Shown here in pieces: positions 23,023 through 33,816 of a stretch of DNA of 64,000 bases (positions are counted from its first letter, which is position 1; each line of letters opens with the position of its first letter). The DNA is from Gracilariopsis chorda (Eukaryota > Rhodophyta > Florideophyceae > Gracilariales > Gracilariaceae): NCBI GenBank assembly GCA_003194525.1, contig NBIV01000254.1:50164-114163 (forward strand), written 5' to 3'. The notes below the pieces were generated by a model. The model was not told the DNA's origin and searched no databases. It worked only from the letters and a program-made list of their open reading frames with translations. The position numbers and the translations under genes are program-made.

Positions 23023-25196
23023 TTAGTTTTCCGCCTTCGGCGGTGGGTTGGTTTCCTCGACAACGAGTGCTTCATCCCGTTGACGGGGGTTTCTATCCGC
23101 ATAAGCGGGGGTTGCAACGGATGGTTGCGTGATCTCCCGAATCGGGGTGTATGAAGCTTGCCGCGCACGCGGGGTCTGTGGTAGGGCGTGAGAAAAGTCC
23201 GTTTTAGCACGGAGGTAGGAAGCCGTCGGGACGGAACGTTTCTCCTCTGGAGTGAGGGCCTCATAATTTGCCACCACCTTGGCCGTATCCTTCAGTGAAC
23301 AAATACACTGAGGAGAGGTATGGCCATGGGCGTAGCACAGGTGGCAAATGAGAGCCAGCACCGCGACACGCGGATTATTATTCCGAGTATCGGAGAAGCG
23401 AACCGCAGGGCGGGTGTCAGTCCATCCAGGCCGTTGATAACGGGATTGACCGTTTGAAAACGGGAGTCGTTGGGGTTGAACCCGACTGTTACCACCGTAT
23501 AGAACGGGATCTTCTGTTCCCATATCATGGGTCATCTCCGTCGTTGACGGTAACTCACTGGTGGGTATCGACACACCATCCCCCTGCGCTAAATGCACGG
23601 TATCAAATCCCTGTCCAGGGTTCCCATCCGCGGTGAGCGGGAGAGAGGAAGCTTCGCTTTCCAGCAACAACGCCTTGGCGGATTTAGACCGATTGTTCGG
23701 AGTTCTTGCACGAAGTGCATCTCCTTCCGCTCGAGCGTGTTGGACCAGCTCGAGGTAGGTGATCCTTCGCTTGTCCTCCCGATAACGGGTAACTAAACTC
23801 CGGATTGCCGGGTCAAGACCATCAATGAACATGGTACTGCGCTCCCCAGCGGGGTATACGTTACCACATCTGTGGAAAGCCTTGTTAAGGCGCACCGAGT
23901 AATCGGTGTCGGTCTCTCCAGCACGCTGGCGTGTATCTCGCAAAGCGAGGATAGCCTGCTGAATAGCGGTGTTGGTGGCGTAGGAGCGCAGAAGATACTA
24001 CACAGCCTCCGGCCAGCAAGTAACTCCTCCCTCGGAGGCGCGAGAAGATCCTCTGACAGAGGTGTATTGGTCCTCCGCCACTCCCCGTAAGAAATACGGT
24101 AAAGCCAAATAGGCTTGTCCCTAATTCATACCGAGGATATCGGCCTCCGCTACAAAGCGGGATAGGAAATCCAGTACTAGGACTGGGTCCTCTCCAGTAA
24201 AATTCTGGTTGCGGAGCGAGAGCAGCATTCGCTTAATGCATTCTCGCACCTTTCTCGTACCACGGGGCGTACGTCCAAGTGACGAATCTTCGAGCCGGTA
24301 GTACCAGTATGATAAAAGCTTCCGGTAATCCGGGTTTGTCGGTTTCAATTCCCGGAGACCGGGGTGTCTTCTCCCCTTCTGGCGGGTTCGGACCACACCT
24401 TCAGTGGCCGATGACCGCTTCGAGCGGGAGGAGTAGCCTCGCTTCTCGTCCTCCGAGTCGGACTCCGAGGAGGTCGAGCTAACCGAATGGTTTCGGGATG
24501 ATTCCGATGATTTCGAAGAATCGGAGTCCAAATACTTTCGGTGGTGTTTCCGTCGATGACGGCGTTTCTTCTTCCCAGCAAGCTGGTCGTTGTGCGATGC
24601 CCTGTTTACCGGATCATCCGGGGATGGTTTGTCCATGAGGACGAACTGCTCCAGCGTCTCCAGGCGGGCATCAATCCGATCAAATCGGGCTTCAACTCCT
24701 TCGATGAAAGGGCGGGTTGTCCCAAACTCTCCAACACGGAGTTGACGTCAGACCGTAAAATACGGAGTTCCTCGGCGACCTCCTTTACGGGGGTTGCCGA
24801 GACCACCTCTTGAAGGGATTTTAGTTCCCCTACAACGGTGCCATGGGCGGTCCACAGAGCGCGGACCTGGGATTCCAGGGAAGTCCCCTGGGGGGTGTTA
24901 TCGCCCGTTCCACGGGGGTTTGAAGCCACGACAGCGGGAGCGGCCCGGGGTGCCTGGGGCACTGCTGCAACAGCCGGAGTCGATGCTGCATTCCCCTGCG
25001 GGGGTGATAACGAGGGCAAAAGGAGGTTCCGGGGTTCCCGGTCGGGGGTATCATTCCGCGATGAAGCGGCGCCAGTACGGCTGGAACTTGTCCGTATAGG
25101 GATACGGGGTACGAACCGAACTTTGGAGGTGTCCGCGTTGTAGCGGGAGCCACTACGCGTAACCACTGGCTCCGCGTCGGAGGGATTTCTCGACAT
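23023..25196 (-). pseudogene. Gypsy B gag with CCHC zinc knuckle (frameshift and two TAG stops)
   Basis: The start at 25196 (MSRNPSD) lies about 100 bases inside the 5' LTR. An N-terminal Pro/Ala region leads to a predicted coiled-coil stretch (about 24640-24720), reached only after a frameshift near 24720-24740. An acidic Ser-rich and Lys-rich linker follows (24470-24600), then a capsid-like helical region (TGEDPVLVLDFLSRF; NKAFHRCGNVY). In-frame TAG codons lie at 24121-24123 and 23998-24000. In element A the second position reads CAC (His) and the flanking codons align, so these look like nonsense mutations. The nucleocapsid knuckle is C-X2-C-X4-H-X4-C (CHLC through SPQC) around 23340. Gag ends at TAA 23023-23025 in a frame overlapping pol by -1. 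Confidence 0.88.
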
Positions 25197-25280
25197 GATA
25201 AAATACCGTTACGACGGGAAACGATCACGGAACTTCCGGTAAATAAAAACAAACCTCGTAAGAGGGAAAACAAAAACCCA

Positions 25281-25298
25281 TTCTAAGTCAGGAGACCA
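25281..25298 (-). other. Candidate primer binding site of Gypsy B
   Basis: Three bases inside the 5' LTR, the element-sense strand reads TGGTCTCCTGACTTAGAA; its complement ends in ACCA as a tRNA 3' end would. It is not the common initiator-Met primer site and I cannot name the tRNA. Confidence 0.55.
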
Positions 25299-25301
25299 AT
25301 T

Positions 25302-26125
25302 TGTGGTGCAACGCCCCAAAGGGGAAAAACACCGAAAGACGTTCGGGATCTTCCTCTCACGAGGTGAACCCAGTTGGGTAGAGCCCTCCCAGAGGTGTCA
25401 CGGCGAAGCCGGTTTGTAAGACCAGGGACACCTGTCGCGCCTCGCGCAGGGAGGTGAAGGCGAAGAATCGATATCCGCGTGAGCGGGGTGTGGTCCTCAC
25501 TAGAGGTATGTTTCCACGTAAGTGGGGGTGTGTGAGCGGATGCGCACACGAGGGCCGCGGATAGCGGGAGGTGCTACCCTAAAAAGGGGAAAAGGAAGGG
25601 CGAAGAGGAGGAAGAGAGGGCGAAGTGAGTCGCGAGAGCGACGGGGACGAACGGCGATGCCGGTAACAATATCCCTATACAGGGCGAAACACCAATGCAA
25701 TTGGAACAATTATACTCCCAGTGATGGGTCCCTTTAGATGTGCAAGGGGGTTAGATGTCCCGTGGTTTACGGCGTTTCCCTCCAAGGAGGAGTAGAGTAC
25801 GCGCGCAAGCGGCAACAACTAGAGCCAATTCCCCAGGTTGGGGTCCCTTGTTGGGGAAAGTTTACTGGTGCGACAGCAGTGCGCCGTCGCACTAAGTACT
25901 AGCTTCCCAGAAATGGGTGTGAAAATAATAAATATTATTAACTAAAATACTCCACATTTCGTGGCAACATCCACTACTGTGGCCAACCGCCAATTGACCC
26001 AAAACCGTGTCCCACGTGTCCATATCCCCCATAGTGGGGCGTAATTCATATACACACTACACAACCGATAATATCGGGAAAGCGTTCAAGTACCCAGAAT
26101 CCCTGCCTGAGGGCGTTGCACTTCA
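25302..26125 (-). repeat. 5' LTR of Gypsy B
   Basis: It is nearly identical to 16301-17125, with the same hairpin set. Some substitutions damage stems (for example one arm of the 10-bp stem near 25870 reads GCGACAGC rather than GCGACGGC). It is bounded by GGCAT at 26126-26130. As the upstream LTR it should hold the promoter; no TATA box is obvious apart from AT-rich sequence around 25920-25950. Confidence 0.92.
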
Positions 26126-27160
26126 GGCATCACACTAATTCAGCGGCGTGCAGGTCGTCCCGTTGCAGAAGGCCACTTCTACTTTTCTCCTACTTATGAA
26201 GCATTTCGTCATGAGTGACGGGGGGTGTTCATGCTCGATCCGAGGATTTCAGCCAATAAACCACTCGCATGCCGCTCTACGCGCAGGCACAACTCCTATT
26301 TGATGCAACGCCTCCCTTGCATTTGAAAAATTCAGCAGCACCAACAGCAGCAGCAAAGCGTACAGTGCATTGGCTGCTGCAGCATCTTGATTACCTGCTT
26401 GTTACTGAGTGGTTGGCACTTATAAAATAACTGCAATGCCAGCCACTCGGAAGCAGTCAGGTTTTACTACAAGCCTTATGCGATGCTTTAGTCTTTATTG
26501 CAGCTGCACACTCCACTGGATAGGTTAGTCAAGTGCTGCTCAGAGTTACTCTCAGCACCGCGGCCCTCATTGGTCTGTAAGCCGTTTTCTACCCTTAGGG
26601 AGCAAAAGCGCCCTGCAGATCCCCCAAAGTCACCCCTATTCAGCGGCGCGCAGCGCCGTTCGCGGCCGAAGGCCGCTTCCTCTTTTCTCTTCACTATTAG
26701 TATTTGTTTATGTATGAGGGGGGTGTTCTTGATTGAATGGAGGCAGTGCGCCAATTAACCGCCCTGTATGCCCCTCTAAGCGCATGCAAAACGCCCATTT
26801 GGCGCAATGCCTCCCTACCATTTAAGAAATTCAGCAGCAGCAGCGGCAAAGCTTGCTGCTTACTGGCTGGTACTCCCATCATTACTGCAGTGCCAGCCAG
26901 TTACACAAAACAACTTGTCGCGCTTTCTCATCATTAGCTCGCACTCCAGTCAATTTTGGTATCTACACACAAACCCTTAGGACTCCACATACTTTACGCG
27001 CCGCGGCGCTTCGTGGTTTTACGAGCGCTATGGGGAGCGCAAGCGAGCAAAGTGCTCGGAGAGCCTCCGAACGCTACTAAATACACAAAGCTACAAAAAA
27101 ACGTGGCGCGCAGCGCCGCCCATGGCCGAAGGCCGTTTCCACTTGTCTAATCTAACTAAT
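26126..27160 (+). repeat. Two tandem palindrome-rich repeat units
   Basis: Unit one (about 26131-26640) and unit two (about 26640-27150) repeat the same landmarks: CAGCGGCG start, GAGGGGGGTGTT or ACGGGGGGTGTT, a hairpin of GGAGGC..GCGCC and GGCGCAA.GCCTCC arms, AATTCAGCAGCA, the TGGCTGG / CCAGCCA pair, and a GGCGCGCAGCGCCG plus GGCCGAAGGCC palindrome end. Together with 15780-16300 they form an array of at least three units of about 460-500 bp that Gypsy B split. No protein is encoded. Confidence 0.7.
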
Positions 27161-27385
27161 GATTTTTGCGGCAACGACATTTACACGACTTAAAAAGTTA
27201 GTAAAATCCACGACTTGGTTTTTGTGGCGCAATCTGTGCCAGCACACAAAAACCTTCACGTTCATTCTTTGAACCTTTTTGGTGCGCCAACGTTTTGCGC
27301 CAATTACAATCAAACGTTTTGGACAAACAAAAGGTTTGCGTTTTAGGTTCGTGACCGCTCAAACTCCGGTCCTACCACTTCTTCC
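27161..27385. other. AT-rich spacer with a 10-bp inverted repeat
   Basis: GGTTTTTGTG (27217-27226) pairs perfectly with CACAAAAACC (27245-27254). No gene is evident. Confidence 0.4.
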
Positions 27386-27900
27386 TGCGGGCAAGGGGCA
27401 GACGTCACAACTGTAGAAAAGATTAGTAGGGCCAAAGGCCTATCTTATCCTTGTTCTGAAGTAAAGGTAAGCTGTGACTGGGCTTTGAATGTATCGCCCG
27501 CACGAAGTTACCGAATCCTCCTGGAGTCTTACCGTGTCCGGTGTTGTTCGGCATACCTGCACAGTGTCTTTCAGGACACCAGATAGGTTTAATCCATACA
27601 TATGTCCATTGAGTACCTGTTATCAACGTTTTGGTTACTCTTATCGTGACGAGAGATATTTTTTGGACTCATTATTGAGTTTTGCCACACTTGCCGAATA
27701 GGCACTACTCTCACCTGTGAATTTTATATGTCTGTTCGCAAAATTCGCTTAGTGTTAACTTTTCTTTTGGTCTCTTTCTGTTTACTGTTTTCCTCTAAAA
27801 TGCTATTGCTCAGGAATACCGCTTATAAGAGTGTTTGCACCGTGATCTCCTCAGGGTCTACAGATTCCTGATATCAGCCTCGTAGTTATATCCACACGCC
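27386..27900 (+). repeat. Old interspersed repeat, copy 2 (partner at 1440-2860)
   Basis: It shares with the first copy the block GGCTTTGAATGTATCGCC, CTTTCAGGACA-type, TATTGAGTTTT-CC-C, and AATACCGCTTATAAGAG landmarks in the same order. It is strongly diverged and non-coding. Confidence 0.5.
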
Positions 27901-29097
27901 AGCTTAGTCCTACACCCGTATACCGTGTGGTACAGGTATCTCCATCGCTGAGAATGCTTCCCAAGAGAGCAAAAAGGCGAACATCTTGTGACAATTTTCC
28001 GTCTAGGGACAGTACTTTATACCAGCTGCACCGTTTTCCAGACTCCAAATGTTTCCCGCCAATGTGGGTCTTAACGGTTCAGTTTTGTACGTGCTCGACT
28101 AAAACAATGGCGAGTGAATTACCTTGCTCTTCTTCGCGCCAAAATATGCCCTTGAAACCAATCATGCATCCCGTATCCACGCCCAACGCAAGCTTTGACG
28201 ATGTCTGCCGCCTTAGACACTTTGATTCAGTTCATCGTTACTTTTTGGAGGTGCCCAAAAACCTCATGAAGTAAGTAACTATGGTGCGGTATCTTTTGAG
28301 CACACAAAAAATACCATGGCTGTAGTAAGTAGAGAAATAGGTTCAGGAAAATTTAGAACTGTGCCAAGAATTTAGAAGCTTGACGATGATATTTTGCAGC
28401 AGTACCGGATCGAAGAAATCTTAATGGGCAAAAACGTGACGTATATTTTTTTTGAAGTGCTGTAGCTATATGAGAAGGATGCCCCATCCATCAAACCTGA
28501 CAGCGCATTACCCAAACGCACAGTTGCAGCTGTAGCTAAGCGCTATCGCAAAGAAAGCTGCACTTGTTTGAACTAAGAAGAAAATGTTCAAAGGATGAAG
28601 AATAGAAACGAACTTGGGGTTCTACGGAAGAATAAATTGAACGCGCTGTGCTGGCGATTTACAATGAGGAGGGGAATATATCGTATGTGTATACATTCAT
28701 GTGAGATAAGAACGTTAGATTTGGGTTTAAGTTTGAGTTCAGGTCAATCTGCAAGTTCCGGCATGAAACACACACCTAAAACATGATCGTGCAATTGCAA
28801 CAAAGTTCACTTGGTAGATTGTCCAAGAACAGGAAAAGAACTTTGGGTCCGAGTGATCAGTCTACTTGCATATGTCAACATTTATCTGTGACAAAAGGTA
28901 GACAGAAGGGTGGTGGTAAAGAAACGCTGTGTTGGAACTAGGCAAGCATTAAAATTGACACAAGATGTAGCCGCATTGAATAAAAGAGCAGAGAAAATTG
29001 TGTAACACAGAAAACAACCTACAAGCCAAGTCACGCCTGATCACCGTGATCGACTTGTAGCTGCCATGTTCACAGACAGTAGCTAGCTTAGAGTGTA
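27901..29097. other. 1.2 kb decayed region with one possible small exon
   Basis: Mostly short, meaningless ORFs. One 55-codon frame starts at ATG 28107 (MASELPCSSSRQNMPL) and runs to TAA 28274. Its last bases hold a good splice donor (GTAAGT, about 28272), so it could be a first exon. No acceptor or continuation was identified, and I recognise no domain. Confidence 0.25.
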
Positions 29098-29637
29098 GTG
29101 ATAGAATTCTCTAGACCGACACGAGATCTGTATACAATGAGCGTCGCTCGACGTTCTCCCTCCATCTGGAGAAAGCCAGACTTCATTCACAATCTTTTTG
29201 CTACATATGATAGCGTCGTTCCCGATCATCGCCGCTCGGATCTAAATCGCTGTTACTACGAACAATGCTTTGCACTGCTCATGAACAACCTTCGTCTAGT
29301 ACGCTTTCGCAATTCTATTACAACAAGCTGTAGAATGCCGTCGCTTAGACACCGAGCTTTATCATGCCTACAAGGTCATTGTCATCCACTTTCATCTACA
29401 AGTTTCTACACTCAGCACTGCGATCATCACGGATGGAGACCCACCATCTCCGTTCGTCACTGTTTTCTTACACGTAGCCCCGCAAACATCACAATTGGAA
29501 ACCGCCGTTTACTTTTCACCGGTAGTATTGCCTTCCGTTGTGATCAATGTTTTCGGCTAAAGATCGTGTTCTTGCCGTCGCCTTCCCTTTTTGAAAGAAT
29601 AGAGAAGCTTTATAAGCTATTGCACGATGACTTGTAA
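29098..29637 (+). other. 179-codon ORF of uncertain status
   Basis: The frame is open from 29098 to 29637, just outside the Harbinger-like element. The translation is His/Arg/Ser-rich with no recognisable domain, signal peptide or membrane segment. It could be decayed transposon sequence or chance. I would not treat it as a gene without expression data. Confidence 0.2.
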
Positions 29638-29849
29638 TTTCTCTTCGCCTCTCAGGGCCGTTCTTAACAAGCGTGAACGCAGGCATGAACGACGAGTGAA
29701 CGACAAGCGTGAACCGTCTGTGATTTGAGTGTTTTAAAAGAAGGGGCTGTAAATTAATATCCTTATGGTCCCATAGATCTCTCTGGAGCCGGACCGTCGT
29801 CGGCTTTTTTTCATGCTCAGCTGAGCCAAACAATCACAACCGCTTCACT

Positions 29850-30275
29850 TTGCACTTAACTCCATTCCATTTGGATTCGAACATAATATCAAGTCTAAGA
29901 ATACCAAGATTGCTGACTTACCCACGCCTTCAGCTTACCAAAAATATTCAGCCTATCAAACTGGACAGTAGTTATTGCAGTCGTTTCCTGAGAATGGTCT
30001 CCTATGCGTATAACTCTTTTGCAACAACAATATTTCAAATGCAGAGCAGCATAGTGATGGAACTTTTCAAAGAATCAGTAAGAATACTGAAGAGGTCAAC
30101 TAATCATACCAAAACAATAGTGGTTCGGCGTCAGACAGTTCTTGGAAAACGAGAATCGTTTGCGAATATTGAGAATCGCCTCAATTCAAGATCCTTTAAA
30201 AAAGCATTCCGTATTTCGAGGGGTCACTTCAACATCTTGCACGAAAAAGTCCAGACACAGCCCAGTTATCATTGA
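29850..30275 (+). pseudogene. N-terminal part of a Harbinger-type transposase
   Basis: The 141-codon frame ends with FKKAFRISRGHFNILHEKVQ, resembling the N-terminal F-x-x-x-F-R-[MI]-[SD]-R segment that precedes the DDE nuclease in PIF/Harbinger proteins. The catalytic domain is not recoverable downstream: 30937-31331 and 33827-34162 are open but show no clear DDE motifs. The gene is probably truncated or badly mutated. Confidence 0.4.
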
Positions 30276-30693
30276 CCGTCGTAAAGGTCTTTCTGACCTG
30301 AACAAAATAGTTCTTTAGTACAGAAGCTGATCGGTACGATAACGGTCGCTGGTTAGAATCTACGTCGTCCATGTAGCATGCGAAACTTTGTCGACTGTCG
30401 AGTTTGTGATCATTAAACCTGCTTTGGATAGTAACCCAGAATGATTCTCTTGAAACGGGAGCATCAAGTTCCCTTCTTCCAAGCACGCCTCCGATGGCCT
30501 GCATTAAAGAGTATTTGCAACGGTCATCATCTTGCAGCAGAACCACCAAACGGGCAAATTCATTCAAAGAAAAGTTAGGCTCCCTATTATTAGAATTGCC
30601 CTTCTTGCCCATTGTATCGCTTGTATCTTTCTTGGTCTTAAGAACAGCGCGAGCGACAGATTCAATCTCCGATGAAACGATGCGCTGTATCAA
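30229..30693 (-). CDS. Myb/SANT-like accessory protein of the Harbinger element
   Basis: The frame extends to 30693 only from a TTG; the first ATG is at 30610-30612 (MGKKGNSNN, about 127 codons) and is the likely start. The protein has FSLNEFARLVVLLQDDDR, RESFWVTIQSRFND, a middle acidic part, and SVLKNYFVQVRKTFTTVNDNWAVSG. Small DNA-binding proteins of this build accompany PIF/Harbinger transposases in several protists; this is from memory of the family rather than a search. It lies opposite to, and overlaps the end of, the transposase fragment. Confidence 0.5.
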   Translation of the reverse strand: MIQRIVSSEIESVARAVLKTKKDTSDTMGKKGNSNNREPNFSLNEFARLVVLLQDDDRCKYSLMQAIGGVLGRRELDAPVSRESFWVTIQSRFNDHKLDSRQSFACYMDDVDSNQRPLSYRSASVLKNYFVQVRKTFTTVNDNWAVSGLFRARC

Positions 30694-30936
30694 TACAGGT
30701 ACTTCAGGCAGTATCTCTTACGTTGCCAAACGGCGTTGAGCTCCAGTTCTCCACACTCCAAAATCAATCAAATCTGTATTTCTTTCAGTTAGCGTCCCAA
30801 ACGAAGAGTCATTACAGATCTCAAGAAAAGAAAAGAGTAAAATAAGAGCTAGAACGTGTTCCTTGGATCAATTACGCACTTTGAGACCATTGGCGACTTA
30901 TTTCCACTAGGATTTTAGTCTTCTTTTGCGGGAGAT

Positions 30937-31331
30937 GTGTTTAAAAAGGGGACAATTGCTCCCTCTCGCAAAATTAACACCCGTGAAAATAGGACAGAGA
31001 GAGCTCAACATTTCTACTTGGAATACGAAAAACATCACTGTGTAGCTGGTTGGTATGTTTACGAACAGATTCCATGGTTACATCTGGCTATTTTTGTATA
31101 TGGCCAGTCAATGTTGAGGGGACAAAATGGAGGTGTTTGCGTGGACTGCGACGCACAAAGGGCTGATCTGTGCGTATTGTCGCCAATGAAGAGCTTACGG
31201 CTTCATCACATTGGTAATAGGGAGCCTCAGTTGGTGGCGAGACTTTCAATATGGATGAGATCTTCTGAAAGGCTTGGTTTGAATCCGCCACGGGGAAGAG
31301 ATAAAGAGGTACAGTGCGCGAAACCCCTTTA
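30937..31331 (+). other. Left part of Harbinger interior split by the Tc1 insertion
   Basis: A plus-strand frame of 131 codons runs to the Tc1 insertion point. It should be read together with 33815-34162 on the far side. No domain recognised on either strand. Confidence 0.25.
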
Positions 31332-31551
31332 AGCACACCCACCCGACTGCGCATAAAGGCGTTTCAATGGTGCAAGCATGACACTAGTCATGCTTGCATA
31401 GGTGCAAAACGGGTGCCCAACACGACTGTGGTATGTGTTTGACGCAGTTCCGTTTCATACGGAGTACAAACTAAAATCATACAGCGAAATAGGTTTAAGC
31501 ACGCGAAATAAGTTATGACCTATGTAATAAAAGTGCACGTCTTTATTGCTC

Positions 31552-33510
31552 TAGTACTTTGTGTAGAGCAAAACCCGGAAGCGGGAATTACCCTCAAGGT
31601 GTTCGAGACATCGCTCCCTATGGGATGGTGTCTCAGTTTAGAGAGCCGTCTGCGCCACGTAAAGGCTGGCTTGTAAGACCAACGTGGTTCTGGCTATACC
31701 TGCAGAGGTTCGGGAATGGCCCAGAAAAAGGGTAAACTCCAGGAACGGATGGTACACACGTGAGTGTATAATGACACGATATCCTGTGAAGGAAAGCAAA
31801 AAGAAAAGGGAAAACCCAAGAGAACCGGCAACGGGGCGTCCAACACGCGGCAGTAGACCCGGCGACGGGGCGAACCAAAATAAAGAACGAATCCCAAACG
31901 GGAATGTGGTAAACACCACGACGAAGAACCCAATACTGGGGCGGAATCCAAGACTGACAGTGGAACAAATAACCAATACCGAACACGGTGATACTGTAGC
32001 AGTAGTGACGCCTGAATGTTCCCAAGGGGATGGTAGACGGAATCCACTCGTGGATACTCTCTGCGAAGAGTCGTAATCCCTACGAGGGCCTTTCGTACCA
32101 GAGCCTTACTCTGCAAAGAGTATATCTCGAAAGAGAACCAAAGTTACCATTTACTGGTGGTGCTGACGGCGACGCCGTGATTATCTAAGTAGGTTTGCAC
32201 CACAATAAACTAAATAAATTAACTAATTTGGTGCACACCTCTTGAGGTCCATACACGTGGAGTTCCCACTTTCTGGGCCACAAGTGGCGATAACCATAGA
32301 ATTAATTATCCAAAATTGGAACCGAAACCACACGCGTACAGCGTACCATCTGTCACCAGAATGCCACTAGTAATACCTGTCCAGGTCCCTCAAGTGCCAT
32401 CTCATCGCTATTCCGCGAGGGATCAACTCATAAATGAGGTATCGAACCAATCCACCAGTGGATACTCCTATGAATAGGAACAACTCCCAACCGACGGGAA
32501 AGCGTTGCTCCACACTTTGTAGCACCACCACGTTTGTCTTTCACAGCTAACAAGCGTCTAGGAATAGATTGATACAGTTTCTGGATGTAGTTTGCAGTGA
32601 GACTGCGCCATACATTTAGAATAGAGTCCTTAAGATCCTCGACATTGTCGAACTGCTTACCATTTGCGTAAACTTTCCTAGCCATTACCACCCAGACATT
32701 CTCAATTATATTAAGGTCTGGGGACTTCGCAGGTCAGGATAGAAGCCGAACCTGATGTTAACGTAGCCAGTTCTTTGTGAAAGCAGAACGATGAATGGAT
32801 GCACCGTCCTGTTGAAACACCCAAGTTGACATAGTTCCAAATATTTCTGCATTCCAAGGTAGTAGTCCAAGCTCTAGGGTATCGCAATACTTCTTAGAAT
32901 CCTGAGTGCCCGATAAAAATAATAAGTCACTGACACCATACAATGATATTGCACCCCAAACCATGAGCGAGTTACCACCTCCAACACGAGAGGATAGACG
33001 TCGCGATTCTGTTCTCAAATCAGGCCAGTAATATGAAAGACCATCTGGACCGTCTAGGTAAAGCTTCTGTTCATCTGAGAACAAAACTTTATTCCAAAAA
33101 AAATCACCTTTAGATATGTTGCGTCGTGCCCATTGTAGCCGTGCTACCTTATGATCTTCGGTCATTTTTGGGCCCTGCATCATTGGAATATTTAAGGGTT
33201 TCGTTTTTTTTGAGTAGCTGCTGCACTCCGCGAACAGATACACTCAGATTGAGGTCCGTTTTAAAATCTGATGCACTCGAGTTGCCCTTGCGTCCCTCCC
33301 GTAGCAAAGCGCGACGTTGCTGTGGGGATAGTTTTCGAAATATCTTGGCAATGGTGGGCTGATATGGCTTCTTTTTTGAACTTAAGAAGCTCACACAGCC
33401 CCAGCGGAGCGTTGTACGTGCTCTGCAATTTGGCGTAAAGAGAGTGCTTCATGGTGGAGTGCGGATACTTGTCCTTTCTCAAATTGGGAAAAGTACTTTC
33501 CTCTTGCCAT
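31552..33510 (-). pseudogene. Tc1-like DD34E transposase, frameshifted and split by the LTR
   Basis: The start is ATG at 33508-33510 (MARGKYFSQFEKGQV), followed by a helix-turn-helix (LSLRQIAEHVQRS). A frameshift leads to PTIAKIFRKLSPQQRRAL, and a second returns to the catalytic core: VLFSDEQKLYLDGPDG (first Asp), WVFQQDGASIHRS (second Asp) and SPDLNIIENVW, whose Glu is 34 residues after the second Asp. Two stops (TAA, TGA) lie between them. The C-terminus KDKRGGATK is interrupted at 32519 by the solo LTR. It resumes at 31556 with a Tyr codon and a TAG stop, giving the usual Tc1 ending. Confidence 0.88.
31562..32514. repeat. Solo LTR of a second Gypsy family (innermost layer)
   Basis: The 953-bp sequence begins TGTAGAGCAA and ends TTGCTCCACA, with a perfect 5-bp duplication CTTTG (31557-31561; 32515-32519). 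No internal region remains. Like the Gypsy B LTR it is packed with mini-hairpins, for example ACTCT-GCAA-AGAGT and TCTC-GAAA-GAGA near 32110-32135 and CTCT-GCGA-AGAG near 32060, all with GNRA loops. Its end (CCGACGGGAAAGCGTTG) resembles the B LTR end (ATCGGGAAAGCGTTC). The overlapping ORFs of 112-140 codons are by-products. Confidence 0.85.
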
Positions 33511-33816
33511 ATTTAGGGTCCTTAGTTGAGACAGGCAAGCAACGCGGTGTTTGCTGTCACTAATACTAAGTAGTGGTAGGCCAAAAGTTGGAATTGGCAG
33601 AAAGTTCCGCCATTTTTGTGACATGTGTCATATAGTATTTCGTGGGTTTAAAGAAATTTCGCAAGGTGTTTTATTGATAGCACAGCTGTAGTTCTTATCT
33701 ATGACAAAAGAAGTATACGAATGTGATTAACTAACCAAAGTGCAACGTGCACAACATCGGTATACCGCAAAAGCATGCCGATCCCTGCAATAGAAGCTTG
33801 TGTGTGGGTGTGCTTA

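Larger units (their letters stand above)
16301..26125 (-). mobile_element. Gypsy element B: full-length Ty3/Gypsy LTR retrotransposon with chromodomain
   Basis: The element is 9825 bp with two LTRs of about 825 bp, flanked by a perfect 5-bp target duplication GGCAT (16296-16300 and 26126-26130). Its sense strand is minus. The order is 5' LTR (25302-26125), primer site, gag with CCHC knuckle, protease, RT, RNase H, integrase, chromodomain, polypurine tract, 3' LTR (16301-17125). By eye the LTRs differ at about 11 substitutions and one indel (roughly 1.4 percent), so insertion was fairly recent. It is nevertheless defective: gag has a frameshift and two TAG stops, pol has two TAG and one TAA. 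It also lost most of the antisense ORF kept by element C. Confidence 0.92.
31332..33814 (-). mobile_element. Tc1-like transposon (middle layer), interrupted by a solo LTR
   Basis: Inverted ends AGCACACCCAC (31332) and its complement (ending 33814) are flanked by TA on both sides (31330-31331, 33815-33816), the Tc1/mariner target. Subtracting the solo LTR and its duplicated bases leaves about 1.5 kb, normal for Tc1. It carries one decayed DD34E transposase on the minus strand. It inserted in the interior of the Harbinger-like element. Confidence 0.85.

Noticed and set aside
21653-24123. UAG as a sense codon or programmed readthrough
   Set aside because: TAG ends other frames normally, element A has sense codons at matching places, and the same element also has a TAA and a frameshift; ordinary decay is simpler. 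The TAG bias is still listed as a low-interest finding.
31633-32116. Several overlapping ORFs of 112-140 codons on both strands
   Set aside because: They lie entirely inside the solo LTR and arise from its GC-rich hairpins.
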